A DNA stretch of 64,000 bases from positions 1 through 64,000 of the forward strand of contig DATIVK010000161.1 in NCBI GenBank assembly GCA_035465955.1. Reading direction: 5' to 3'. The position numbers were made by a program, and so were the translations under genes. The notes beneath the pieces were generated by a model. It did no database searches, was not told the origin of the DNA, and was given only the letters and a program-made list of their open reading frames with translations. The stretch's first letter is position 1, and each line of letters opens with the position of its first letter. This DNA comes from DATIVK01 sp035465955. GTDB taxonomy: Bacteria > Myxococcota > Myxococcia > Myxococcales > Anaeromyxobacteraceae. This document shows positions 12,379 to 19,382 of this stretch, piece after piece.

Positions 12379-12423
12379 GCGGCCGCCCCGGGTAGGTCCC
12401 GGGACGGCCGCCCTGTTTTTTTT
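12379..12423 (+). terminator. strong intrinsic terminator or attenuator between carB and greA
   Basis: A 14-bp GC-rich stem with one mismatch (12379-12392 with 12398-12411) and a 5-nt loop is followed within 4 nt by eight T. It lies only 16 nt before the greA ATG and downstream of the TTGACA promoter, so it can end carB transcripts and also truncate transcripts started in front of greA. Confidence 0.85.
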
Positions 12424-12439
12424 CCAAGGCGGTGAGACG

Positions 12440-12949
12440 ATGTCGCAGCGCGTTCCGATGACGAAGGGTGGCCTCGAGCGGCTCAAGGCCGAGCTCAAGA
12501 AGCTCAAGTCGATCGATCGGCCCAGGATCGTGAAGGAGATCGCGGAGGCGCGCTCCCACGGCGACATCTCGGAGAACGCCGAGTACCACGCCGCCAAGGA
12601 GAAGCAGTCGCACCTCGAGGGGCGCATCGCCCAGGTGGAGCACTGGATCGCCTCCGCCGAGGTCATCGACGTCTCCCGCCACGCCGGGGACAAGATCGTC
12701 TTCGGCGCGACCGTGACGCTGTCGGACGTCGACGCCGGCGACGAGGTCCGCTACCGGATCGTGGGCGAGCTGGAGGCCGACCTGAAGCAGGGGAAGATCA
12801 GTGTCACCTCGCCGATCGCCCGCGCGCTCATCGGCCGCAGCGAGGGGGACGAGGTCACCGTCCGGTCCCCCGGTGGCGAGAAGGTCTACGAGGTCGTCAC
12901 CGTCGAGTTCCTGGAGGAGGAAGAGGCCGGCGGCGAGGCGTCGGAGTGA
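12440..12949 (+). CDS. greA: transcription elongation factor GreA, 169 aa
   Basis: Rescues backtracked RNA polymerase by stimulating cleavage of the nascent transcript. The start VPMTKGGLERLKAELKKLK is the N-terminal coiled coil. The tip carries the acidic family signature HGDISENAEYHAAKE, and the C-terminal globular part includes VYEVVTVEF. It is about ten residues longer than Escherichia coli GreA because of an acidic tail (EEEEAGGEASE). AAGGCGGTGAG provides the ribosome site. The leader directly upstream contains a promoter and a terminator hairpin. Confidence 0.97.
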   Translation: MSQRVPMTKGGLERLKAELKKLKSIDRPRIVKEIAEARSHGDISENAEYHAAKEKQSHLEGRIAQVEHWIASAEVIDVSRHAGDKIVFGATVTLSDVDAGDEVRYRIVGELEADLKQGKISVTSPIARALIGRSEGDEVTVRSPGGEKVYEVVTVEFLEEEEAGGEASE

Positions 12950-12968
12950 CCCGGTAGACTGCCCCCCG

Positions 12969-15593
12969 GTGGAACGGGGAGAGCGACGGGGCCCGGCTTC
13001 GGGCGGGCGTGCCGACGGCGCGGGCGGCGGGGCCGCGGCCGTCCTCATCGCCCTCGTGGCGCCGCTCCGCTTCGCGACCCGCGAGCGCTTCGCCGGCCTC
13101 CCGCGCCTGGTCGGCTTCGGGGCGACGCTGCGCGACGCCGTGCGGATGGCGCGCGACGCCGGGGCGCCGGACTCGGCCGCGCTGGCCGGCCTGGCCGCCG
13201 AGGCGGACGCGTTCGAGCGGCTCGACCTGGCGGGGCGCCGGGCGGCGCTGACCCGCATCGTGGGCCACCTCGCGTCGCTCGTCCCCGTCCCCGACGAGCT
13301 GAGGGCGATCGCCCGGGCGGCGTCCGCGTCGCACCCGCCCACGCCACCGGGCGCGTCCCCAGCGCCCGGCCCCGCGCCCTCGCCGCCCCCCACGCCCGCC
13401 GCACCGAGGAACGACGACGAGGGAGTCGACCTCGCCGTCGAGGAGCGGCCGGTGGCGATGCCTCCCGAGCCCCAGAGCCCCGCCGAGCGCGCCGAGCGCC
13501 GGCGGAAGCTGGCCACGCCGCTGGCGCAGGTGCCGCGCGCACACCCGGCGCCGCGGGCCCAGCTCGAAGAGCGCGGCATGGCCACCGTGCAGGACGCGCT
13601 CGAGTTCCTGCCGAAGGGCTGGCAGGACCGGACGCGCGCCCAGCGGATCGCCGACGTGCGGCTCGGCGAGGAGGCGATCGTCGTCGGGACCGTGCGCCAC
13701 GTCCGGACGCAGCGGATGCGGAACGGGCGCCCCATCCTCAAGGTCGGCCTCGGGGACGCCAGCGGCGTCCTCGAGCTCGTCTTCTTCAACGCGCCGCCCT
13801 GGCGCCAGAAGGAGCTGAAGGCGGGGGACACGCTCCTGGCGTCGGGGAAGGTGACGGAGGGGTTCGGCGGGCGCAGGCAGCTCACGCAGCCGGAGATCGA
13901 GAAGCTCGCGGCCGGCGACTCGGCCAACTTCGGGCGGATCGTCCCCGTCTACCCCGGGCCGGCCGACTGGCAGCACCCCTCGCTCCGCCGCCTCATGAAG
14001 CGGCTCTGCGACGAGTACGCGCCCTGGATCGTCGACGAGCTCCCCGCGGCGGTGCGCGCGCGGCGCGCCCTCGTGTCGCGCGCCGAGGCGCTGCGGCAGG
14101 TCCACTTCCCGGCCCCCGGCACCGACCTCGCGCTCTCGGCGGAGCGCGCGTCGCCGGCCTTCCGGCGCCTGGTGTTCGAGGAGCTCTTCTTCCTCCAGCT
14201 CGCCCTCGCGCGGCGGAGGCAGGGGGTGCGCGGCGAGCCCGGGATCGCCTTCGACGCCACGCCCGAGGCCCTCGCCGAGGCGATCCGGCCGCTCCCCTTC
14301 GCGCTCACCGGGGCGCAGCGGCGCGTGCTCGGCGAGATCGCGGGCGACATGGCGCGCCCCGAGCCGATGAGCCGGCTCCTGCAGGGCGACGTCGGCAGCG
14401 GCAAGACGGCGGTCGCCTTCGCCGCGATGATGCTCGCGGTCCGGTCGGGGTGGCAGGCCGCGCTGATGGTGCCGACCGAGATCCTCGCCGAGCAGCACGC
14501 CCGCACCTTCGCGCGCTGGCTCGATGGGAGCGGCGTCGAGGCCGTCTTCGTCGGTGCCCAGGCGCGGGGCCGGGGCCAGCGCGACGCGCGGGCCTCGCTG
14601 GCGGAGGGGAGGGCGCGGATCGCCATCGGCACCCACGCGCTCCTCGAGGAGGGCGTCGCGTTCGAGCGGCTCGGGCTGGTCGTCGTGGACGAGCAGCACC
14701 GCTTCGGCGTCGAGCAGCGGGCGGCGCTGGCCCGGAAAGGGCGGCGCCCCGACGTCCTCGTCATGACGGCCACCCCCATCCCCCGCACGCTCGCGCTGGC
14801 GTTCTACGGCGACCTGGACCAGTCGAAGGTCGACGAGCTCCCGCCTGGAAGGACGCCGGTCTCGACGCGCCTCTTCGGCGACTCGCAGCGCAAGGCGGCG
14901 TACGCCCTCGCGCGCGAGGAGCTCGAGGCCGGCCGGCAGGTCTTCGTCGTCTACCCCCTCGTCGCGGAGTCGGAGAAGTCCGACCTCGCGGACGCGACGA
15001 GCGGCGCGGAGGCGCTGCGGAGGGTCTTCGCGGGGCACGAGGTGGGGCTCCTCCACGGGCAGCTCAAGGGCGAGGAGAAGCAGGCCGTGATGGAGCGGTT
15101 CCGCGCCGGCGGGATCCGCGTGCTGGTCGCGACGACCGTGATCGAGGTCGGGGTCGACGTCCCGAACGCCACCGTGATGATCGTCGAGCACGCGGAGCGC
15201 TTCGGCCTCTCACAGCTGCACCAGCTCCGGGGGCGGGTGGGGCGCGGCGCGGACCGGAGCCACTGCCTGCTGCTCGCCCACTTCAAGCGGGCGGGGGACG
15301 ACGCGCGCGAGCGGCTCGAGGCGATGGTGCGGACGCAGGACGGCTTCGAGATCGCGCGCGTGGACCTGAAGCTCCGCGGCCCCGGAGAGCTCCTGGGGAC
15401 CCGCCAGGCCGGCCAGCGCCTGCTGGAGGTCGCCGACCTCTACCGGGACGAGAAGATCCTGGAGGAGGCGCGGTCCGAGGCGTTCGCGCTGGTCGAGGCC
15501 GATCCCCACCTCGCCCGGCCCGAGAACGCCGCGGCGCGGGAGGCGCTGGAGGAGCGCTGGGCGGGGCGCCTGTCGCTCGCTCAGGTTGGGTGA
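12969..15593 (+). CDS. recG: ATP-dependent DNA helicase RecG, about 874 aa
   Basis: Remodels stalled replication forks and Holliday junctions. Residues about 200-340 hold the wedge/OB region (GWQDRTRAQRIADVRLGEEAIVVGTV). Helicase motifs follow: LLQGDVGSGKTAVA (Walker A, near 473), VVDEQHRFGVEQR (DEQH, near 573), VMTATPIPRTLAL, and the C-terminal QLRGRVGRG. Typical RecG is about 690 residues; here an N-terminal helical and Pro/Ala-rich extension of about 180 residues precedes the wedge. The start is uncertain: the GTG at 12969 directly follows greA, and later GTG codons are possible. Confidence 0.93.
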   Translation: MERGERRGPASGGRADGAGGGAAAVLIALVAPLRFATRERFAGLPRLVGFGATLRDAVRMARDAGAPDSAALAGLAAEADAFERLDLAGRRAALTRIVGHLASLVPVPDELRAIARAASASHPPTPPGASPAPGPAPSPPPTPAAPRNDDEGVDLAVEERPVAMPPEPQSPAERAERRRKLATPLAQVPRAHPAPRAQLEERGMATVQDALEFLPKGWQDRTRAQRIADVRLGEEAIVVGTVRHVRTQRMRNGRPILKVGLGDASGVLELVFFNAPPWRQKELKAGDTLLASGKVTEGFGGRRQLTQPEIEKLAAGDSANFGRIVPVYPGPADWQHPSLRRLMKRLCDEYAPWIVDELPAAVRARRALVSRAEALRQVHFPAPGTDLALSAERASPAFRRLVFEELFFLQLALARRRQGVRGEPGIAFDATPEALAEAIRPLPFALTGAQRRVLGEIAGDMARPEPMSRLLQGDVGSGKTAVAFAAMMLAVRSGWQAALMVPTEILAEQHARTFARWLDGSGVEAVFVGAQARGRGQRDARASLAEGRARIAIGTHALLEEGVAFERLGLVVVDEQHRFGVEQRAALARKGRRPDVLVMTATPIPRTLALAFYGDLDQSKVDELPPGRTPVSTRLFGDSQRKAAYALAREELEAGRQVFVVYPLVAESEKSDLADATSGAEALRRVFAGHEVGLLHGQLKGEEKQAVMERFRAGGIRVLVATTVIEVGVDVPNATVMIVEHAERFGLSQLHQLRGRVGRGADRSHCLLLAHFKRAGDDARERLEAMVRTQDGFEIARVDLKLRGPGELLGTRQAGQRLLEVADLYRDEKILEEARSEAFALVEADPHLARPENAAAREALEERWAGRLSLAQVG

Positions 15594-15641
15594 AAGGGAG
15601 TGCGCCTCCCGGGGGGCCTGCGGGGCCCCGCGCGCGCCGGG

Positions 15642-15649
15642 GCTATGAT
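15642..15649 (+). promoter_or_regulatory. GCTANNNT -10-like box of pcm
   Basis: GCTATGAT, close to the TATAAT consensus, ends 6 nt before the pcm GTG, with no proper Shine-Dalgarno sequence. Confidence 0.4.
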
Positions 15650-15655
15650 CGGACC

Positions 15656-16297
15656 GTGAGCGAGGCGCTGGCGCGTGACGTGGAGCGGATGGGGATCCGC
15701 GACGAGCGGGTCCTCCGGGCCATGGCCGGAATCCCGCGGCGCCTCTTCGTCCCCGAGCACCTCCAGGCGCACGCCGACGGCGACCACCCGCTGCCGATCG
15801 GCTTCGGACAGACCATCTCGCAGCCGTTCATGGTCGCGTGGATGACGGAGGCGCTCGCGCTGAAGGGGTCGGAGCGCGTGCTCGAGATCGGGACCGGCTC
15901 GGGCTACCAGGCGGCGATCCTGAGCCGGCTCTGCGAGCGGGTCTTCACGGTGGAGCTCCTGCCGGCGCTCTCGGCGCGGGCCCGCACGACCCTCGCCGCG
16001 CTCGGCGTCGCCAACGTCGAGTACCGGCAGGGGGACGGCGCGCTCGGCTGGCCCGAGGAGGCGCCGTTCGACGGGATCCTCGTCACCGCCGCGGCGCTGC
16101 GGACGCCGCCGGCGCTCGTCGCGCAGCTGAAGGCCGGGGGGCGCCTGCTCATCCCGATCGGCGCCGAGCACGACGTCCAGTACATCCACCTGCTCCGGAA
16201 GGACGCCGCGGGGGAGGTCGTCGACCGCGCGCTCTGCGCGGTGCGGTTCGTTCCGCTGCGGAGCGGCGGCGATGTTGCGCTAGGATGGCGCCAATGA
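15656..16297 (+). CDS. pcm: protein-L-isoaspartate O-methyltransferase, 213 aa
   Basis: Repairs damaged proteins by methylating L-isoaspartyl residues with S-adenosylmethionine. The sequence has the family opening (RVLRAMAGIPRRLFVPEHL), the signature IGFGQTISQPFMVAWMTEAL, the SAM motif VLEIGTGSGYQAAILS, and GGRLLIPIG near the end. GTG start at 15656; the stop overlaps the start of the zinc-ribbon gene (ATGA), indicating coupled translation. Confidence 0.95.
   Translation: MSEALARDVERMGIRDERVLRAMAGIPRRLFVPEHLQAHADGDHPLPIGFGQTISQPFMVAWMTEALALKGSERVLEIGTGSGYQAAILSRLCERVFTVELLPALSARARTTLAALGVANVEYRQGDGALGWPEEAPFDGILVTAAALRTPPALVAQLKAGGRLLIPIGAEHDVQYIHLLRKDAAGEVVDRALCAVRFVPLRSGGDVALGWRQ
16279..16286 (+). 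promoter_or_regulatory. GCTANNNT -10-like box of the zinc-ribbon gene
   Basis: GCTAGGAT, inside the end of pcm, ends 7 nt before the ATG at 16294. No Shine-Dalgarno sequence lies between. Confidence 0.35.
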
Positions 16298-16830
16298 TCG
16301 TCTGCCCCGTCTGCGAGCACGCCCAGCCGTCCGGCGCCGAGTGCGAGCTGTGTGGAAAGCGCTTCTCGGCCGGCGCGAGAGCGGCCGCTCCCGTCGTGCC
16401 CATGGAGGGGCTGGAGCCGACGCTCCAGGGCGCCGTGGAGGTCGATCCCTTCGGCGCGGGCGCCGCGATCGCGGGGCTGGAGCCGACCCGCGCGGCCCCC
16501 GTGGACGCCCCGGAGGAGCAGACCCCCGGCCTCGACCCGACGCGCGTCGCGCCGGTGGACGCCGACGGGGAGGAGATCCCGGGCATCGAGCGCACCGGGC
16601 AGGGGATCCCCGGCGACGCCCCCTCGACGCTCCCGATCGCCCCGGTCTGCCGCTACTGCCGGACGCCCGCGGTGCCCGGGGAGCGGCTCTGCAGCCGGTG
16701 TGGCATGCGCCTCCCGGTCATCGACGCCCGCCTGGTCCCCGAGGGGACGGAGGGGGTCCACCTCTGCACCAACTGCGGCGCCCTGACGACGCGCGGGCTC
16801 TGCCCCGCCTGCGGCAACCGCGTCGCGTAG
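16294..16830 (+). CDS. three-zinc-ribbon protein with GLEPT-type repeats, 178 aa
   Basis: A CPVC...CELC pair at residues 4-21, CRYC...CSRC near 120-135 and CTNC...CPAC near 157-175 form three four-cysteine zinc ribbons. Between the first and second lies a Thr-containing repeat: GLEPT, GLEPT, GLDPT and GIERT spaced about 14-26 residues apart in acidic, Pro-rich sequence. Repeats of this kind could be phosphothreonine sites, but that is inference. An in-frame ATG at 16285 is an alternative start. It overlaps pcm by four bases and ends 85 nt before thrC. The function is unknown; there is no membrane segment. Confidence 0.7.
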   Translation: MIVCPVCEHAQPSGAECELCGKRFSAGARAAAPVVPMEGLEPTLQGAVEVDPFGAGAAIAGLEPTRAAPVDAPEEQTPGLDPTRVAPVDADGEEIPGIERTGQGIPGDAPSTLPIAPVCRYCRTPAVPGERLCSRCGMRLPVIDARLVPEGTEGVHLCTNCGALTTRGLCPACGNRVA

Positions 16831-16856
16831 GGGGCGCCGGAGGGGCGCGGCTCGCC

Positions 16857-16885
16857 TTGCCAAACCGGCGGCGCCGCGGCAGATT
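16857..16885 (+). promoter_or_regulatory. promoter of thrC
   Basis: TTGCCA (16857-16862), a 17-nt spacer and CAGATT (16880-16885) make a well-spaced sigma-70-type promoter 30 nt before the ATG. Confidence 0.5.
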
Positions 16886-16915
16886 GGCCCCCCCGAATCC
16901 CGAGGGTCCCCGCAC

Positions 16916-18331
16916 ATGTCCATGCGTCCTGCGTCCGCCTGGTTCCGCTGCAGCGAAGGTTGCGACTTCCGCGCCGAGCTGACCGACGTCGTCTACACCT
17001 GCCCCAGGTGCGGTGGGCTCCTCGAGGTCGAGCACGACGTCGCCGCGCTCGCGACCCGGAGCGCGGCCGACTGGAAGTCGCTCTTCGACGGCCGCTTCAA
17101 GCTGGGGCCCTGGCCGTACGGCTCCGGGGTCTGGGGCAAGAAGGAGTGGGTCTTCCCCCAGCTGAGCGTCGAGAACGTCGTCTCGATGTTCGAGGGCGGC
17201 AGCCCGCTCCTGCGCGTGGACCGCTACGCCCGCGAGATCGGCCTCGAGGACCTCTGGATCAAGGAGTGCGGCGTCACCCACACGGGCTCCTTCAAGGATC
17301 TCGGGATGACGGTCCTCGTCTCGGCGGTGAAGGAGATGCGCGCGCGCGGCAAGCAGATCCGCGCCGTGGCCTGCGCCTCGACGGGCGACACGTCTGCCGC
17401 CCTCTCGGCCTACTGCGCGGCCGCCGGGATCCCGAGCGTGGTGCTGCTCCCCCGCGGGAAGATCTCGACGGCGCAGCTCGTGCAGCCCATCTCCAACGGG
17501 GCGCTGGTCCTCGAGCTCGACACCGACTTCGACGGCTGCATGAAGGTGGTGAAGGAGCTCTCGCAGACCCCCGACATCTACCTCGCGAACTCCATGAACT
17601 CGCTGCGGATCGAGGGGCAGAAGACCGCCTCCATCGAGATCGCGCAGCAGCTCGGCTGGTCCTCCCCCGACTGGATCGTGATCCCGGGCGGCAACCTCGG
17701 GAACGCGAGCGCCGTGGGGAAGGGCTTCCTGCTGATGAAGGAGCTCGGCGTGATCGACCGCCTCCCGAAGCTCGTCGTGGCGCAGGCCGAGCACGCCAAC
17801 CCGCTCTGGAGGGCATTCAACCGGGGGGATGAAGCCCCCCCGGCCCCCCCGCTCGCTCCGGGTCGGCCTCCGCCGGCCTCCCCTGCGCGCCGCGACTTCT
17901 CGGCGATCAAGGTGGAACCCATCACGGCGAAGAAGACCCTCGCCTCCGCCATCCAGATCGGCGCCCCGGTCTCGGCGAAGCGGGCCCTGCGGGCGCTGGA
18001 GGCGCTCGACGGGATCGTCGAGCAGGCCTCCGAGCAGGAGCTCGCCGACGCCTGCGCCCGGGCGGATCGGGCCGGGATGTTCACCTGCCCGCACACGGGG
18101 GTGGCGCTCGCCGCCGTCGAGAAGCTGGCCGCGCGAGGCGTGATCCAGCGGAGCGATCACGTCGTCGTGGTCTCCACCGCGCACGGGCTCAAGTTCTCCG
18201 ACTTCAAGGTCGGCTACCACGAGGCGACGCTCCCCGGGCTCGTCTCCCCGCTCCGCAACGCCAGCGTGAAGCTGGCGCCGACGCTCGGGGCGGTGCAGGA
18301 CGCCATCGGCGCCCGCTTCGGCCGTGGCTAG
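16916..18331 (+). CDS. thrC: threonine synthase, 471 aa
   Basis: A PLP enzyme converting O-phosphohomoserine to threonine. An N-terminal two-Cys-pair ribbon (RCSEGCDF...YTCPRCGG) is followed by the PLP lysine motif THTGSFKDLG, the ACASTGDTSAALSAY phosphate loop, and VIPGGNLGNASAVGKG. The C-terminal part (ITAKKTLASAIQIGAPVS) is normal. Odd feature: between AFNRG and DFSAIK there is a 22-residue Pro/Ala/Arg insertion (17828-17893) absent from the usual family pattern. The ATG at 16916 is followed two codons later by another in-frame ATG. Confidence 0.93.
   Translation: MSMRPASAWFRCSEGCDFRAELTDVVYTCPRCGGLLEVEHDVAALATRSAADWKSLFDGRFKLGPWPYGSGVWGKKEWVFPQLSVENVVSMFEGGSPLLRVDRYAREIGLEDLWIKECGVTHTGSFKDLGMTVLVSAVKEMRARGKQIRAVACASTGDTSAALSAYCAAAGIPSVVLLPRGKISTAQLVQPISNGALVLELDTDFDGCMKVVKELSQTPDIYLANSMNSLRIEGQKTASIEIAQQLGWSSPDWIVIPGGNLGNASAVGKGFLLMKELGVIDRLPKLVVAQAEHANPLWRAFNRGDEAPPAPPLAPGRPPPASPARRDFSAIKVEPITAKKTLASAIQIGAPVSAKRALRALEALDGIVEQASEQELADACARADRAGMFTCPHTGVALAAVEKLAARGVIQRSDHVVVVSTAHGLKFSDFKVGYHEATLPGLVSPLRNASVKLAPTLGAVQDAIGARFGRG
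17828..17893 (+). other. in-frame low-complexity hairpin-forming insertion within thrC
   Basis: A 66-nt GC-rich segment encodes a Pro/Ala/Arg-rich peptide (DEAPPAPPLAPGRPPPASPA and two Arg). Its 5' edge can form a G6/C6 hairpin around ATGAAG. The flanking protein sequence is ordinary threonine synthase, so this looks like a later insertion that kept the frame. Confidence 0.5.
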
Positions 18332-18341
18332 GGAGGACGCG

Positions 18342-18716
18342 ATGGGGAACCAGGATCCGGGCCGCGCGGGCGACGAGGGCGCGCTGCGCGCGGAGCACGA
18401 CGCGCTCGCCGGGAAGCTCGGCGTGCGGGGCTCCGTGGACGCGCTGCGCACGGCGTCCTACACGGGCTTCGCGACGCTCCTGTCGTTCGGGCTGACCGTG
18501 AAGTTCGCGTGGGATCGCTGGGGCTGGAGCAAGCTGCCGAAGCCCCCGCCGCGCGGCCGCCTCCCCCTGCTCGTGATCCTCGCGGCCCTCCTCTTCGCCG
18601 CGCTCCTCTGGGTGACGGTGCGGACCGTCCGCCGCGCGCGGGCGCTCCAGGCGGAGGAGAACCGGCTGATCGCCCGCTTCGAGGAGCTTCGGCGCCTGCT
18701 GAGGCTCGACCCGTGA
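18342..18716 (+). CDS. small two-helix membrane protein, 124 aa
   Basis: There are two hydrophobic segments: TGFATLLSFGLTVKFAW and LPLLVILAALLFAALLWVTV, joined by a short Pro-rich loop. The second is followed by a charged coiled-coil-like tail (RRARALQAEENRLIARFEELRRLLRL). The ATG at 18342 is preceded by AGGGAGG at ideal spacing and is preferred over an in-frame GTG at 18324. It lies between thrC and tmk, and its stop overlaps the tmk GTG by four bases. The function is unknown; the tail suggests self-association or contact with a partner at the inner membrane. Confidence 0.7.
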   Translation: MGNQDPGRAGDEGALRAEHDALAGKLGVRGSVDALRTASYTGFATLLSFGLTVKFAWDRWGWSKLPKPPPRGRLPLLVILAALLFAALLWVTVRTVRRARALQAEENRLIARFEELRRLLRLDP

Positions 18717-19366
18717 GCCGGGCCGGCCGCGGGGGGCGGACGGCCCGGGGGCGCTTCATCGTCGTCGAGGGGATCGACGGGGCGGGGACCACCACCCAGG
18801 CGCGGCGTCTCGGCGAGCGGCTGAAGGGCTCGGGGCGCCGCGTCCACGTCACCGCGGAGCCCTCGGGCGGGCCGATCGGGGCGCTCGTCCGGCAGGTGCT
18901 CTCCGGGCGGTTGCGGGGGCGTGCGCCGGCCGGCGAGTTCGACGCCGAGGCGCTGGCGCTCCTCTTCGCGGCGGATCGCCTGGACCACGCGCGCGCCGAG
19001 ATCCTCCCGGCGCTGGAGGCCGGGATCGACGTGATCTCCGACCGGTACACGCTCTCGTCGCTCGCCTACCAGGCGCTCACCACCGGCGCCCCCCGCTGGA
19101 TCGGGGCGATCAACTCCCGCGCCCCCGCGCCGGACGTCACGCTCTTCCTCCGCGTCGGGCACACGGTGGCGTTCGCGCGCCGGCGCTCCGCCTCGCACGC
19201 GCGGGAGATCTTCGAGAAGGCCGAGTTCCAGCGCCGGGTCGCCCGCGCCTACGAGCGGGCGATCAAGACGCTCCGCCGCGCGGGTCAGCGCGTCGAGATC
19301 CTCGACGGCGCCGCGCCGCCCGACGGGGTGTCGGCCGCGATCGATCGGGTGGTCGGCTCCCTCTGA
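18713..19366 (+). CDS. tmk: thymidylate kinase with altered P-loop, 217 aa
   Basis: Phosphorylates dTMP to dTDP for DNA synthesis. The N-terminus FIVVEGIDGAGTTTQARRLGERL is clearly the TMPK P-loop region, but the Walker A lysine (normally GAGKTTQ) is Thr here. The other family marks are intact: the DRYTLSSLAYQ dTMP-binding motif, a FAADRLDH helix and a C-terminal Arg-rich LID-like stretch. GTG start at 18713 overlaps the preceding stop. The gene converges on the TPR gene. I regard it as a genuine tmk with an unusual nucleotide loop. Confidence 0.9.
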   Translation: MSRAGRGGRTARGRFIVVEGIDGAGTTTQARRLGERLKGSGRRVHVTAEPSGGPIGALVRQVLSGRLRGRAPAGEFDAEALALLFAADRLDHARAEILPALEAGIDVISDRYTLSSLAYQALTTGAPRWIGAINSRAPAPDVTLFLRVGHTVAFARRRSASHAREIFEKAEFQRRVARAYERAIKTLRRAGQRVEILDGAAPPDGVSAAIDRVVGSL

Positions 19367-19382
19367 CGCCCCGGGGTCGCGC

